44,428 nucleotides of DNA from Prevotella sp. (GTDB lineage: Bacteria; Bacteroidota; Bacteroidia; Bacteroidales; Bacteroidaceae), in the NCBI GenBank assembly GCA_017961115.1, contig JAGCXX010000200.1:1-44428 (forward strand), written 5' to 3'. The notes beneath the pieces are model-generated. The model was not told where the DNA came from and did not search any database. It was given only the letters and a program-made list of their open reading frames with translations. Both the position numbers and the translations under genes were made by a program. Positions 26,205 through 33,142 of this stretch are shown here, in pieces; the stretch's first letter is position 1, and the number at the start of each line of letters is the position of its first letter.

Positions 26205-26229
26205 AAAAAAGACGGAAATTGCCTGTCTT
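26205..26229 (-). terminator. Rho-independent terminator after the DUF4878 lipoprotein gene
   Basis: On the minus strand AAGACAGG, a 6-base loop, and CCGTCTT (one bulged base) are followed by a run of T. It lies about 110 bases past the stop of the lipoprotein gene and before the next start on the same strand. Confidence 0.55.
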
Positions 26230-26236
26230 ATGTAAA

Positions 26237-26256
26237 ATCAAGCCCTAGGGCCTGAT
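26237..26256. repeat. Inverted repeat around GCCCTAGGGC
   Basis: ATCAAGCCC and GGGCCTGAT form a nearly perfect 9-bp stem around TA. It lies upstream of the minus-strand membrane-protein gene and could be an operator or a second hairpin of the terminator region. There is no T-run. Confidence 0.4.
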
Positions 26257-26337
26257 AGCAGGAAGTAAGACATGCTTGGTCCGTCTTGTTTTGATATTGT
26301 TCGATGAGAACGACAGGTCGGAGTAATCCCAGAACCG

Positions 26338-26748
26338 TTATTTCACCTTGAAGTAGATGCGCCAGTCGCCGTTGGGTGTCTTACGAAGGTCCACCTTCTG
26401 GGTGTCGGACTTGCCGGAGGTGTAGTTGACTTGAAGTCTCACCAGAGCCGTGCTGTCTTTTACCTCCTCATCGATGAACGAGAAGTCCTTGATGTTGCCG
26501 TTCTCCTCAACCGATGCGTTGTATTTGGTTTGGATAAGGTCGCGCATGGAGTCCTTTTTGTCCTTGAGAAGGTCCTTGTCGCCATTGACCTCTTCCTCAA
26601 AATAAACGAGGTCGACATATTTGCCAAATTCCTTGTCTTTGAGGTATTGCATCGACTTTTCTGCGACGCTTCTGGGGGTGTCTGCAGTGCAACTGCCGAT
26701 GACCAGCAGGGTAAGGAGTCCGACGATGACGGTTAGTGCCTTTCTCAT
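26338..26748 (-). CDS. DUF4878-type lipoprotein
   Basis: About 136 residues with a signal peptide and lipobox (MRKALTVIVGLLTLLVIGSC). The mature part ('TPRSVAEKSMQYLKDKEFGK', a charged helix, then 'DSTALVRLQVNYTSGKSDTQ' and 'LRKTPNGDWRIYFKV') is the NTF2-like DUF4878 fold common in Bacteroidales lipoproteins. I chose the ATG at 26748 because it overlaps the upstream gene's stop (ATGA); an ATG three codons upstream is also in frame. It is co-transcribed with the coiled-coil protein. The role is unknown; DUF4878 proteins are thought to be small ligand-binding or scaffold proteins of the periplasmic face. Confidence 0.78.
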   Translation of the reverse strand: MRKALTVIVGLLTLLVIGSCTADTPRSVAEKSMQYLKDKEFGKYVDLVYFEEEVNGDKDLLKDKKDSMRDLIQTKYNASVEENGNIKDFSFIDEEVKDSTALVRLQVNYTSGKSDTQKVDLRKTPNGDWRIYFKVK

Positions 26749-27191
26749 ATATTCCATTTCTTTCTGAGTTCCTCCAATTGCTTCATGACGCTCTCCATGC
26801 CCTCGCCAAGCACTTCCTTTGCCTTGTCGAGGCCGTCCCCGATTTTCTCACGGGCTTCGGCGATGCGCTCGTCGTATTTGCCCTCTTGGTAGTCGGAGCG
26901 GATTTCCTCCACTTTCTCCTTCGCCTTGCCCATGCCTTCTTCCAAGGACTCGCGGGCATCGTTGAGCTTCTCCTTGATGTCCACCTCCTCGAACTGCTCC
27001 TTGGCCTTGTCAATGCCCTCGCGGGCTCCCTCGGTGGCTTTCTTCGCCATCTCGCGGAGGTCGTTCTTTATCTGCTCGGAGTCGTGGCTGTCGAGGTATT
27101 CCACCAACTCATTGTATTTGCCTTGGGCTTCCCCTGCCATTTGGCTGAGGCCCTCTCTGATTTGTTTGAGAATGTCGTCAAAATCGCTCAT
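26745..27191 (-). CDS. Highly charged helical (coiled-coil) protein, YtxH/apolipophorin-like
   Basis: About 148 residues from the ATG at 27191 (MSDFDDILKQ). It has almost no hydrophobic segment and is dominated by E, K, A and R in repeated amphipathic helices ('KAKEQFEEVDIKEKLNDARE', 'GMGKAKEKVEEIRSDYQ', 'REKIGDGLDKAKEVLGEG'). This is the pattern of late-embryogenesis-like or YtxH-type stress proteins. An 11-residue-like periodicity of AREK/DKAKE units is visible. Upstream in-frame ATGs (27200, 27260) exist, but the -7 box at 27228-27235 rules out the furthest. It precedes the DUF4878 gene with a 4-base overlap. A cytoplasmic or membrane-surface stress role is a guess. Confidence 0.68.
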   Translation of the reverse strand: MSDFDDILKQIREGLSQMAGEAQGKYNELVEYLDSHDSEQIKNDLREMAKKATEGAREGIDKAKEQFEEVDIKEKLNDARESLEEGMGKAKEKVEEIRSDYQEGKYDERIAEAREKIGDGLDKAKEVLGEGMESVMKQLEELRKKWNI

Positions 27192-27227
27192 AGCTGACAT
27201 AGTTAGGTTAAACATTGATTTTCGGGT

Positions 27228-27235
27228 CAAATATA
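27228..27235 (-). promoter_or_regulatory. -7 box of the coiled-coil/DUF4878 operon
   Basis: The minus strand reads TATATTTG (TAnnTTTG), 36 bases before the ATG at 27191. Confidence 0.5.
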
Positions 27236-27321
27236 CGGCTTTTTGTTGATATTTCACCAACCAAAGGCATGTTTTTTTTGTTTTTTTTGAAAGAAATGCC
27301 TTTTTTTCATATTCTTATGGT

Positions 27322-27329
27322 TATATTTG
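27322..27329 (+). promoter_or_regulatory. -7 box of the phosphoesterase gene
   Basis: TATATTTG lies 18 bases before the ATG at 27348, giving a very short leader. It stands back to back with the minus-strand box at 27228-27235. Confidence 0.5.
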
Positions 27330-27347
27330 TATTCAATTTAGGACAAT

Positions 27348-28076
27348 ATGAACGTGATGAATTTTGACAAAGAACATGATTTGCTGATTGTGCCTGACGT
27401 CCACGGAAGGCCGTTCTGGCGTGAACCGGTCAAGGGCGGAGCCTATGCCCACGTCATTTTCCTGGGCGACTATACCGACCCATATCCCCACGAGGGCATC
27501 GACCGAGACTCTTCGGTGGAGATGTTCCGTGAGATAGTCGATTTTGCCGAGGAACACCAGGACAAGGTGACTTTGCTCCTGGGCAACCACGATATGCACT
27601 ATGTGTCGGAAACGTTCGACGGCATGGCCAGGGGCAGCCGCTATTCCTTCTGGTCGAAGCGACCCGTCTCCAAGATATATGAGGCCCATCGCCATCTCTT
27701 CTCACTGGCGTTTGAGGCAGACTATGGCGAGAAGCACTGTCTGCTGACGCATGCCGGTGTATCGTCGGTGTGGGCGCACGAGCATGAGCAGATATTGGGC
27801 GCACCCACTGCAGATAACATCAATGCCCTGATGGACAGCGAAGAAGGCATAAGGGCATTGGCTGATGTAGGGTGGGAGCGTGGCGGATGGTCCCCCTCAG
27901 GTGGTCCGATGTGGGCAGATTTCATCGAGGTGTCTGCTGCCGACCCGTTGCCGGGCGTGTATCAAATATTCGGCCATACGCAGACAGGAAACAGGAATCC
28001 CATCATCAGGCCACATATAGCATGTGTCGACTGCCACCGCACCTTCTTGCTGAGTGAAATCATGGATATGGTTTAA
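27348..28076 (+). CDS. Calcineurin-like metallophosphoesterase
   Basis: A 242-residue protein with the dinuclear-metal phosphoesterase motifs in order: 'VPDVHGRPFW' (Asp17, His19), 'FLGDYTDPY' (Asp41), 'LLGNHDMHY' (Asn80, His81), 'LLTHAG', and 'IFGHTQTG'. These are all the metal ligands expected of a protein Ser/Thr phosphatase- or ApaH-like fold. There is no signal peptide, so it acts in the cytoplasm. The substrate (phosphoprotein, dinucleotide or other) cannot be read. It is probably monocistronic, with the next gene 214 bases away. Confidence 0.88.
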   Translation: MNVMNFDKEHDLLIVPDVHGRPFWREPVKGGAYAHVIFLGDYTDPYPHEGIDRDSSVEMFREIVDFAEEHQDKVTLLLGNHDMHYVSETFDGMARGSRYSFWSKRPVSKIYEAHRHLFSLAFEADYGEKHCLLTHAGVSSVWAHEHEQILGAPTADNINALMDSEEGIRALADVGWERGGWSPSGGPMWADFIEVSAADPLPGVYQIFGHTQTGNRNPIIRPHIACVDCHRTFLLSEIMDMV

Positions 28077-28218
28077 CTGCATTGACAACCTATCTTTTTA
28101 CCCTCGTCTAAAATACAAAAATCGCCTCGACATCATCAATAGAACCCATCTGATGTCATTTATCTGTTGCTATTCTTCATTTTTCACAAAAAAACGAATA
28201 TTTTCCGATAATACTTGT

Positions 28219-28226
28219 TACCTTTG
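28219..28226 (+). promoter_or_regulatory. -7 box before the small peptide gene
   Basis: TACCTTTG, an exact Bacteroidetes -7 box, lies 65 bases before the ATG at 28291. The TTTG at -33 is not clear. Confidence 0.5.
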
Positions 28227-28290
28227 TACCCGAGAATAGACTATTTACATATTTCTATATTTCCTGGACAGGAGAAGGGGAGCATTTAAA

Positions 28291-28494
28291 ATGAAAAAAA
28301 CATATCAACAACCCGAAATCTGGGTGGAAGAACTGGAAGTAGCATTTCAAGTGTTGGCAGGAAGCACAAAAAACGAGGTGACCCAAGTCGATGGTGCCGA
28401 TTTAAAATATGGTGGCGGTGGCGATGGTCCTGCCCGTGCTGGAGCAAGCAGTCTCTGGGACGAAGAGGATGATTCCAGTTGGGACAACAAATAA
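28291..28494 (+). CDS. Small 'LAGS'-type peptide of a Prevotella-typical family (function unknown)
   Basis: A 67-residue peptide. The N-terminus MKKTYQQPEIWVEELEV, with 'FQVLAGS' following at residues 19-25, matches a widespread family of tiny Bacteroidales genes that begin MKK-x-Y-x-x-P and carry an LL/VLAGS-like turn. After it come a Gly-rich middle (KYGGGGDGPARAG) and an acidic, Trp-containing tail (SLWDEEDDSSWDNK). It has no Cys and no signal peptide in the usual sense. The two-part layout (conserved leader-like N-terminus, variable tail) recalls peptide precursors, but no modification or export gene lies next to it. It has its own promoter-like sequence. Confidence 0.72.
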   Translation: MKKTYQQPEIWVEELEVAFQVLAGSTKNEVTQVDGADLKYGGGGDGPARAGASSLWDEEDDSSWDNK

Positions 28495-28565
28495 GATGTT
28501 GTTCAAGATTTGCATTTGCCCATTTTTCAAGTAGTTAATAGTTAAAGAAGTTATCGCTTCGCTGT

Positions 28566-28604
28566 GTAGTTAAGCCTTTACCATGAGTCATATGGCTTAA
28601 CTAC
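28566..28604. repeat. Perfect 11-bp inverted repeat
   Basis: GTAGTTAAGCC and GGCTTAACTAC are separated by 17 bases, with looser complementarity outside. No T-run follows directly, so a simple intrinsic terminator is not certain. The flanks contain AGTTAAT-like short repeats. Confidence 0.7.
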
Positions 28605-28726
28605 ATTAACTATTCAACTGCTTGACTATTTTAAATACTTCATCCACAAAAATTACCATGAATCAATTTCTCGCCCTCAAAATTACAAATTCATTTGTGT
28701 TTTGTTCGCTTAAGAGATTTTTTCAC

Positions 28727-28734
28727 TACCTTTG
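28727..28734 (+). promoter_or_regulatory. Promoter of the PurF-like gene
   Basis: TACCTTTG at 28727-28734, with TTTG at 28701-28704 (22-base spacer), gives a Bacteroidetes-type promoter and a leader of about 65 bases before the ATG at 28805. Confidence 0.6.
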
Positions 28735-28804
28735 CAGACGAAATGGGACAGGGCGACTGTCTCAAATGTATTTATCAAGGTAGAAAGTAAGGAAATCCGA
28801 CACA

Positions 28805-30235
28805 ATGGGAGGTTTTTTTGGAACCATTTCGGTGACAGACTGCGTCAATGACCTGTTTTATGGCACCGACTACAACTCACACATGGGCACACGGCGTGCT
28901 GGTATGGCAACTTTTGACCCGGAAAAGGGGTTCAGCCGTTCCATCCATAGTTTGGAGCGCGACTATTTCCGCTCGAAATTCGAGGATGAGCTCGACCAGT
29001 TTCACGGCCATCAGGGCATAGGCATCATCAGCGATACCGACCCGCAACCCATCATCGTCAACTCACACTTAGGACGCTTCGCCGTCGTCACCGTGGCGAA
29101 AATCAACAACCAGCGCGAAATCGCCGACCGGTTGCTCGCCATGCGCATGCACTTCAGCGAACAGTCTGCCAACAAAATCAACCAGACAGAACTGGTGGCG
29201 CTGCTCATCAACATGGGCACCTCCTTCGTCGACGGCATCAACAATGTGTTTCGGCAGGTGCAGGGCTCATGCTCCATGCTCATCCTGACTGAGGACGGCA
29301 TCATCGCCGCACGCGACAAGTTCGGACGGACCCCCATTACCATCGGACGAAGGGAGGGGGCATATGCCGCCACAAGCGAGTCGGCAAGCTTCCCCAACCT
29401 CGACTACACCCCCGTTCACGACCTCGGTCCGGGTGAAATCGTAAAACTGACCGCCGACAGCATGGAGGTGCTTCAGGCTCCGGGCAACAAGGAGCAGATA
29501 TGCGCGTTCCTGTGGGTGTACTACGGATTCCCCTCCAGCGACTACAATGGCATTAATGTGGAGGACGTCCGTGAGCGCAACGGCATGATTATGGACCAGG
29601 AGGACGACACCGAGGCAGATATCGTGTGCGGAGTGCCCGACTCCGGCGTGGGTATGGCGCTGGGTTATGCCGTAGGGAAGGGCATCCCCTACAAGCGGGC
29701 TGTCCTGAAATATACCCCGACGTGGCCGCGAAGCTTTACCCCAGGCGACCAGTCTCGACGCAGGCTGGTGGCGAAGATGAAACTCATCCCCAACACGAAA
29801 ATCCTTACCGGACAGCGGGTGGTGTTCTGCGACGACTCCATCGTGAGGGGCACACAATTGCGTGACAATGTGCGCAACTTCTTCGACTATGGTGCCAAAG
29901 AGGTGCATGCACGCATCTCGTGTCCGCCGCTCGTCTATAGCTGTCCGTTCATCAACTTTACCAGTTCGAAAAGCGACCTGGAACTCATCACCCGACGGGT
30001 GATACAGGATTTCGAGGGTGCTCCCGACAAAAACCTGTGCAAATATGCCGAGACCGACAGTGAGGAATATCGCCGTATGGTGGATGAGATTGCCCATAGA
30101 TTGGGTATTACCTCGTTGAAATTCAACAAGATAGAGAATCTTGTCAAATCAATAGGCTTGCCCAAGTGCCGCATCTGCACCCATTGCTTTGACGGAGGGT
30201 GCGGACGTGAGGAAGATGCTGATTCACAACAATAG
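28805..30235 (+). CDS. Amidophosphoribosyltransferase (PurF) paralogue lacking the glutaminase nucleophile
   Basis: A 476-residue two-domain protein of the PurF plan. The C-terminal phosphoribosyltransferase is intact, with the PRPP loop 'VVFCDDSIVRGT' at 339-350 and 'GVPDSGVGMALGYA' earlier. The four cysteines expected to hold a [4Fe-4S] cluster in Bacillus-type PurF have counterparts (C233, C380, C455, C458, plus C461 and C466). The N-terminal glutaminase domain is degenerate. It starts MGGFFGTIS where PurF has a catalytic Cys, so Cys is replaced by Gly. The 'HNG' and 'RYST.G' glutamine-binding blocks are also not recognisable. No propeptide is present. It cannot act as a normal glutamine-dependent enzyme, and might use free ammonia or have a different role. 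I leave the gene symbol blank for that reason. Confidence 0.85.
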   Translation: MGGFFGTISVTDCVNDLFYGTDYNSHMGTRRAGMATFDPEKGFSRSIHSLERDYFRSKFEDELDQFHGHQGIGIISDTDPQPIIVNSHLGRFAVVTVAKINNQREIADRLLAMRMHFSEQSANKINQTELVALLINMGTSFVDGINNVFRQVQGSCSMLILTEDGIIAARDKFGRTPITIGRREGAYAATSESASFPNLDYTPVHDLGPGEIVKLTADSMEVLQAPGNKEQICAFLWVYYGFPSSDYNGINVEDVRERNGMIMDQEDDTEADIVCGVPDSGVGMALGYAVGKGIPYKRAVLKYTPTWPRSFTPGDQSRRRLVAKMKLIPNTKILTGQRVVFCDDSIVRGTQLRDNVRNFFDYGAKEVHARISCPPLVYSCPFINFTSSKSDLELITRRVIQDFEGAPDKNLCKYAETDSEEYRRMVDEIAHRLGITSLKFNKIENLVKSIGLPKCRICTHCFDGGCGREEDADSQQ

Positions 30236-30256
30236 CCAAACAGACACAATAGCCGA

Positions 30257-30712
30257 ATGAGAAAAAGTCATTTGTTCATCACCTTATGCCTGACCATCAT
30301 GCTGGTGACGGGATGCCATCCGTCGCGGCCAGGGGTGACGGATAGCAATACTTACGTCGACTCTATCACTGAGCCGGAAGAGGATGGTGCTTCTGTCGGC
30401 ACGGCCGACAGTACGTCGGTGACCACGGTGGCCGACAGCGATGCTGTTGCTGCGCCAGAAACTGCAGCCTCCCCTCGGCAAGCCGTGAAAAGGGTGGTCG
30501 CCCATTCTGAGGATGGTTATGTGAACATAAGAAAACAGCCTACCGTCGCCTCTGACACCATCGGAAGACTATTCGTGGGAGGTGAGGGTGCAGAATACTT
30601 AGGCACCTCAGGAGAATGGTATCAGGTGCTCTATCATGGCAAGAAAGGATATGTGAAGAGCGTCTATGCCGCTGTTGACAGCACGGGAAATGGTGCAGCT
30701 GGCCAACCATAA
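30257..30712 (+). CDS. SH3-domain lipoprotein
   Basis: A 151-residue predicted lipoprotein: signal peptide with lipobox (LMPV-type region ending VTGC, Cys20), a low-complexity linker rich in T, S, D and A (about 25-75), and a bacterial SH3b domain ('GYVNIRKQPTVASDTIGRLF' to 'WYQVLYHGKKGYVKSVYA', about 87-138). SH3b domains usually bind cell-wall peptides. It starts 21 bases after the PurF-like stop, so it may share that transcript, although a functional link is not obvious. Confidence 0.82.
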   Translation: MRKSHLFITLCLTIMLVTGCHPSRPGVTDSNTYVDSITEPEEDGASVGTADSTSVTTVADSDAVAAPETAASPRQAVKRVVAHSEDGYVNIRKQPTVASDTIGRLFVGGEGAEYLGTSGEWYQVLYHGKKGYVKSVYAAVDSTGNGAAGQP

Positions 30713-30813
30713 GGGTGGCGGGTTTGTGCTGCGGTGAAGGGCCGAAATATCCTATTTTTTTGAAAATCAAAACTTTTCTTGCACAAAATTGTGTGAGTGT
30801 GGATTTTTTTTAT

Positions 30814-30821
30814 TAATTTTG
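30814..30821 (+). promoter_or_regulatory. -7 box before the zinc-ribbon/LysM gene
   Basis: TAATTTTG (TAnnTTTG), with TTG at 30789-30791 (22-base spacer), lies 50 bases before the chosen ATG at 30871. It also falls upstream of the longer in-frame start at 30847. Confidence 0.4.
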
Positions 30822-30870
30822 AGGCGATTTTTGGAAATGGCAACAATTGCCCTATAATTTTTGGTTAATA

Positions 30871-31467
30871 ATGGTTGACAGCACAAAATGCCCCGTATGT
30901 GGGCGTAAAGACATCCCCGACTATCATCGGGGTGATGTGAGGTGTCCGGAATGCGGAAGCAATCTTCGTCTATTCCGTATCCTTGACAGCATCGAGCAAG
31001 ACAGCAAGTCAAAGTCGTCGGTGTGGAAACCCGTGGCTTTGCTTGGCCTTCTGGCTGCTCTGGTCTTCGCTATTTTGTTTTTCACAAAAGGAGAGGCCCC
31101 GACAGCCGATGCACAGCGTATTGCCCAACTTGAAGATTCCATAGCCTCGCTCAATGAGCGGATTAGGGGCGCGGCCTTGCCTGAAGTTTCGACAGCTAAG
31201 GCTGTCAGTTCCGACAATAAAGAGCAGGTGAAAGCTCAGGAAAAGGAGGAGGCTGCTCCGGCTGCCGACGACGGCATCACTGCTCCCAATGACCTGGTGA
31301 CGATAAAGGACGGCAAGAAAATCTATGTGGTGAAGAAAGGCGACACCTTGTGGAAAATCTCCAACAAACTCTACAAAGGTAAAATCTCTGACGCAGAAAT
31401 TGCCAAGATGAACGGCCGCAAAGTCACCGATCCCCTTGAGATTGGTGATGAACTTGTCGTGAAATAG
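30871..31467 (+). CDS. Zinc-ribbon / single-TM / LysM protein
   Basis: About 198 residues from ATG 30871 (MVDSTKCPVCG). An N-terminal zinc ribbon has two CxxC pairs (CPVC and CPEC, about 18 residues apart). A TM helix (about 51-69) is followed by a coiled-coil and Ala/Glu-rich linker, and a C-terminal LysM domain ('YVVKKGDTLWKISNKLYKG', ending 'LEIGDELVVK') fills about 150-198. The topology implies a cytoplasmic zinc ribbon and a periplasmic peptidoglycan-binding LysM domain, an unusual pairing. An in-frame ATG at 30847 would add eight hydrophobic residues but sits closer to the promoter. It is 30 bases before a GrpE-like gene and very likely shares its transcript. Confidence 0.8.
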   Translation: MVDSTKCPVCGRKDIPDYHRGDVRCPECGSNLRLFRILDSIEQDSKSKSSVWKPVALLGLLAALVFAILFFTKGEAPTADAQRIAQLEDSIASLNERIRGAALPEVSTAKAVSSDNKEQVKAQEKEEAAPAADDGITAPNDLVTIKDGKKIYVVKKGDTLWKISNKLYKGKISDAEIAKMNGRKVTDPLEIGDELVVK

Positions 31468-31497
31468 ACTAAACGGAAACAAGAATTAGAATGTGCT

Positions 31498-31944
31498 ATG
31501 AGCAAATTTGACGATATAAGAGAAGAAATCAAACATCTCTTCGAGGACAATATTCATCTCAACGACTGGATTTCCACCCAGGAGAAGTCAAACGACAATC
31601 AGGTGGGTGAGATCTGCAAGAATTTCCTTCAGGTGCTGGAGTCATTTGAATGGGCAGAGGCCACCATCCACGAGAGGGGACTCGACCAGAGCAAGATATC
31701 CACCAGTGCCATCACACGTATGCTCACTGCCAAGACCAAGTTGCTGGAAGTACTCGAGTCCTACGGCGTGCGCAAAATTGAGTTCCCTAACGGGGAGTTT
31801 GATGCAGCCAAAGGTAAGATAGTGGGAACGGTGGCCGACAATGAGAAACCAGAAGGCAGCGTGGCTGTCATCAAGCGCGACGGCTTTATCCGCAAGGACA
31901 AGCTCCTGCGGCCCGCTGAGGTGCTTGTGGTGAAGAACAGTTAA
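31498..31944 (+). CDS. GrpE-like nucleotide exchange factor
   Basis: A 148-residue protein. A helical N-terminal two thirds is followed by a small beta domain with the GrpE-type ending 'VAVIKRDGFIRKDKLLRPAE' (compare 'GY...RVLRPA.V.V' in GrpE). GrpE proteins release nucleotide from Hsp70 (DnaK-family) chaperones. This one is shorter than housekeeping GrpE and lacks its long N-terminal coiled coil, so it is likely a specialised paralogue. No Hsp70 gene is in the window. It is co-transcribed with the zinc-ribbon/LysM gene, and its stop codon lies within a hairpin shared with the convergent gene. Confidence 0.68.
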   Translation: MSKFDDIREEIKHLFEDNIHLNDWISTQEKSNDNQVGEICKNFLQVLESFEWAEATIHERGLDQSKISTSAITRMLTAKTKLLEVLESYGVRKIEFPNGEFDAAKGKIVGTVADNEKPEGSVAVIKRDGFIRKDKLLRPAEVLVVKNS

Positions 31945-31960
31945 GTTAGGGCTGTTCTTC
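31932..31960. repeat. Perfect 9-bp inverted repeat spanning two convergent stop codons
   Basis: GAAGAACAG (31932-31940) and CTGTTCTTC (31952-31960) flank an 11-base loop that contains both stop codons, of the GrpE-like gene (+) and the next gene (-). There is no T-run, so it could be a shared stabilising or terminating hairpin with no spare intergenic DNA. Confidence 0.6.
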
Positions 31961-32617
31961 CTCCTCTTCTTTGATATTACCGAATTCTCCGATAAACCAT
32001 TTCATTTCCTCGGTCTCCCTGACGAATTCACCATCATCATACATGAAGGTGAAGTCGTCGATGAGCCATCTCTCCTCCTCAAAGACCAATTTGAAGGTGA
32101 CCGTCTGGCCTTTGGGGTATTCATCGCCGATGTTGAAATGCACATCGACATAGCAGGAGTCGGGCGATATGTAGTAGACCCGCATGATGCTGTCAGAACG
32201 CACATGGATGTCTTCACCCATCAGTCCCTTGAAATTGAATGACTTGTATATCGAGTCGATGCCTGTCGTGTCGTAGGCCACCACATTGTCGCATTGCTCC
32301 CTTAGGATGTTGATGCGCTCCGACCAGTTCTTGCCGCCGATGTGGTTGCGTCCGCTCATCACCTCCTCTTGGATAAGTTGCTCTGCCACCGCCTTGATGA
32401 TGTCGGGCGAATGGGTTTTCTCGAATGCAGCGATGGAGTCGCGGTGTGCTTTCTCGATGGCGGCGATACGGGCGTTCTCCAAGTCGCGGGCATGGCGCAA
32501 GGAGTCGCGCACAAACCGCTCGCGGGCTACTTCTTTCTCGTGCTTGTCATAGAAATAGTATCCAGTGCCTGCTCCGGCAAGGATGAGGATGGTGATGATG
32601 ATGAATGCCTTTTTCAT
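31946..32617 (-). CDS. Membrane-anchored protein of unknown function
   Basis: A 223-residue protein with one N-terminal TM helix (MKKAFIIITILILAGAGTGYYF). A long charged helix follows ('VARERFVRDSLRHARDLENA', 'IAAIEKAHRDSIAAFE'; about 30-75), likely coiled coil, then a soluble beta-rich domain with 'IMRVYYISPDSCYVDVHF' and 'KLVFEEERWLIDDFTFMYD'. The tail is acidic (IKEEEEEQP). The last part resembles NTF2-like periplasmic domains. No family name can be given. It follows the lipoprotein gene at 32630-33016 by 12 bases and is probably in the same operon. Confidence 0.72.
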   Translation of the reverse strand: MKKAFIIITILILAGAGTGYYFYDKHEKEVARERFVRDSLRHARDLENARIAAIEKAHRDSIAAFEKTHSPDIIKAVAEQLIQEEVMSGRNHIGGKNWSERINILREQCDNVVAYDTTGIDSIYKSFNFKGLMGEDIHVRSDSIMRVYYISPDSCYVDVHFNIGDEYPKGQTVTFKLVFEEERWLIDDFTFMYDDGEFVRETEEMKWFIGEFGNIKEEEEEQP

Positions 32618-32629
32618 GACACAGTCGGT

Positions 32630-33016
32630 TTAGTCAATGCTCTCACCCTTGATGAGTTGAAGCAGCGCGGGAATCTCAGACGCCAGGTCCTTGTAGTGCT
32701 CCACAAAGGTATCGATGGGGATGAGCGTGCCTTCCTCATCGTATGTGCGAAAGTCGGTCGTATCGGATGACGATTCCATGCTGTAGGCCACCGTGCCGCC
32801 ATCGTGGTAGAAGGTGACAGCAGTAGGGGTGCCCTCATTGGCAGTCAGTTGCCATGTGGCATTGTCGTCACTCCATACGGTGCCTGTGAAGGGATGGCCA
32901 TCGACATACACTTTCTCGTCGTTGAACTCCACCTCAGACACAGTGACAGAATGCTTGCCGCATCCCACCAATAATATGGCAACCACGGTTGCCGTGATGA
33001 GTTTTCGTAAGAACAT
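32630..33016 (-). CDS. Small lipoprotein with MORN-like repeat
   Basis: About 128 residues from ATG 33016 (MFLRKLITATVVAILLVGC), a signal peptide with lipobox Cys; an ATG three codons upstream is in frame. The mature sequence has 'EKVYVDGHPFTGTVW' and then 'VTFYHDGGTVAYSME', a pattern seen in MORN-variant repeats ('Y.dG.pfTG.v...G.....Y..G'). The C-terminal part is acidic (FVEHYKDLASEIPALLQ). The function is unknown. It is first in a two-gene operon with the TM-anchored protein downstream. Confidence 0.72.
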   Translation of the reverse strand: MFLRKLITATVVAILLVGCGKHSVTVSEVEFNDEKVYVDGHPFTGTVWSDDNATWQLTANEGTPTAVTFYHDGGTVAYSMESSSDTTDFRTYDEEGTLIPIDTFVEHYKDLASEIPALLQLIKGESID

Positions 33017-33044
33017 GATTTCCAATCAATTTGTATTCAATTCG

Positions 33045-33052
33045 CAAAAGTA
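33045..33052 (-). promoter_or_regulatory. -7 box of the lipoprotein operon
   Basis: The minus strand reads TACTTTTG (TAnnTTTG), about 29 bases before the ATG at 33016. Confidence 0.5.
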
Positions 33053-33081
33053 CAAAAACATCATCACAAAAGCAACTTTTT

Positions 33082-33118
33082 TGTGAAAAAAAACAGGCAT
33101 CCTTGCACAAGGACGCCT
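33082..33118 (-). terminator. Rho-independent terminator after the HTH gene
   Basis: CAGGCATCCTT (33093-33103) and AAGGACGCCTG (33108-33118) form an 11-bp stem with one mismatch. On the minus strand it is followed by a long T-run, as expected for the HTH gene that ends at 33143. Confidence 0.85.
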
Positions 33119-33142
33119 GAAATGATTGTTGTTCTCCACTTT

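Larger units (their letters stand above)
28495..28804. other. 310-base intergenic region with inverted and short direct repeats
   Basis: The stretch has no convincing gene. It holds an 11-bp perfect inverted repeat, GTAGTTAAGCC (28566-28576) and GGCTTAACTAC (28594-28604), flanked on both sides by short AGTTAA/TTAACT-type repeats spaced 8-9 bases. A promoter -7 box lies at 28727-28734. The hairpin could end the small-peptide transcript or be part of a non-coding element. Confidence 0.6.

Noticed and set aside
26230..26337. A structured RNA around the GCCCTAGGGC palindrome
   Set aside because: There is only one short hairpin besides the terminator, and no promoter or further conserved structure that I can see.
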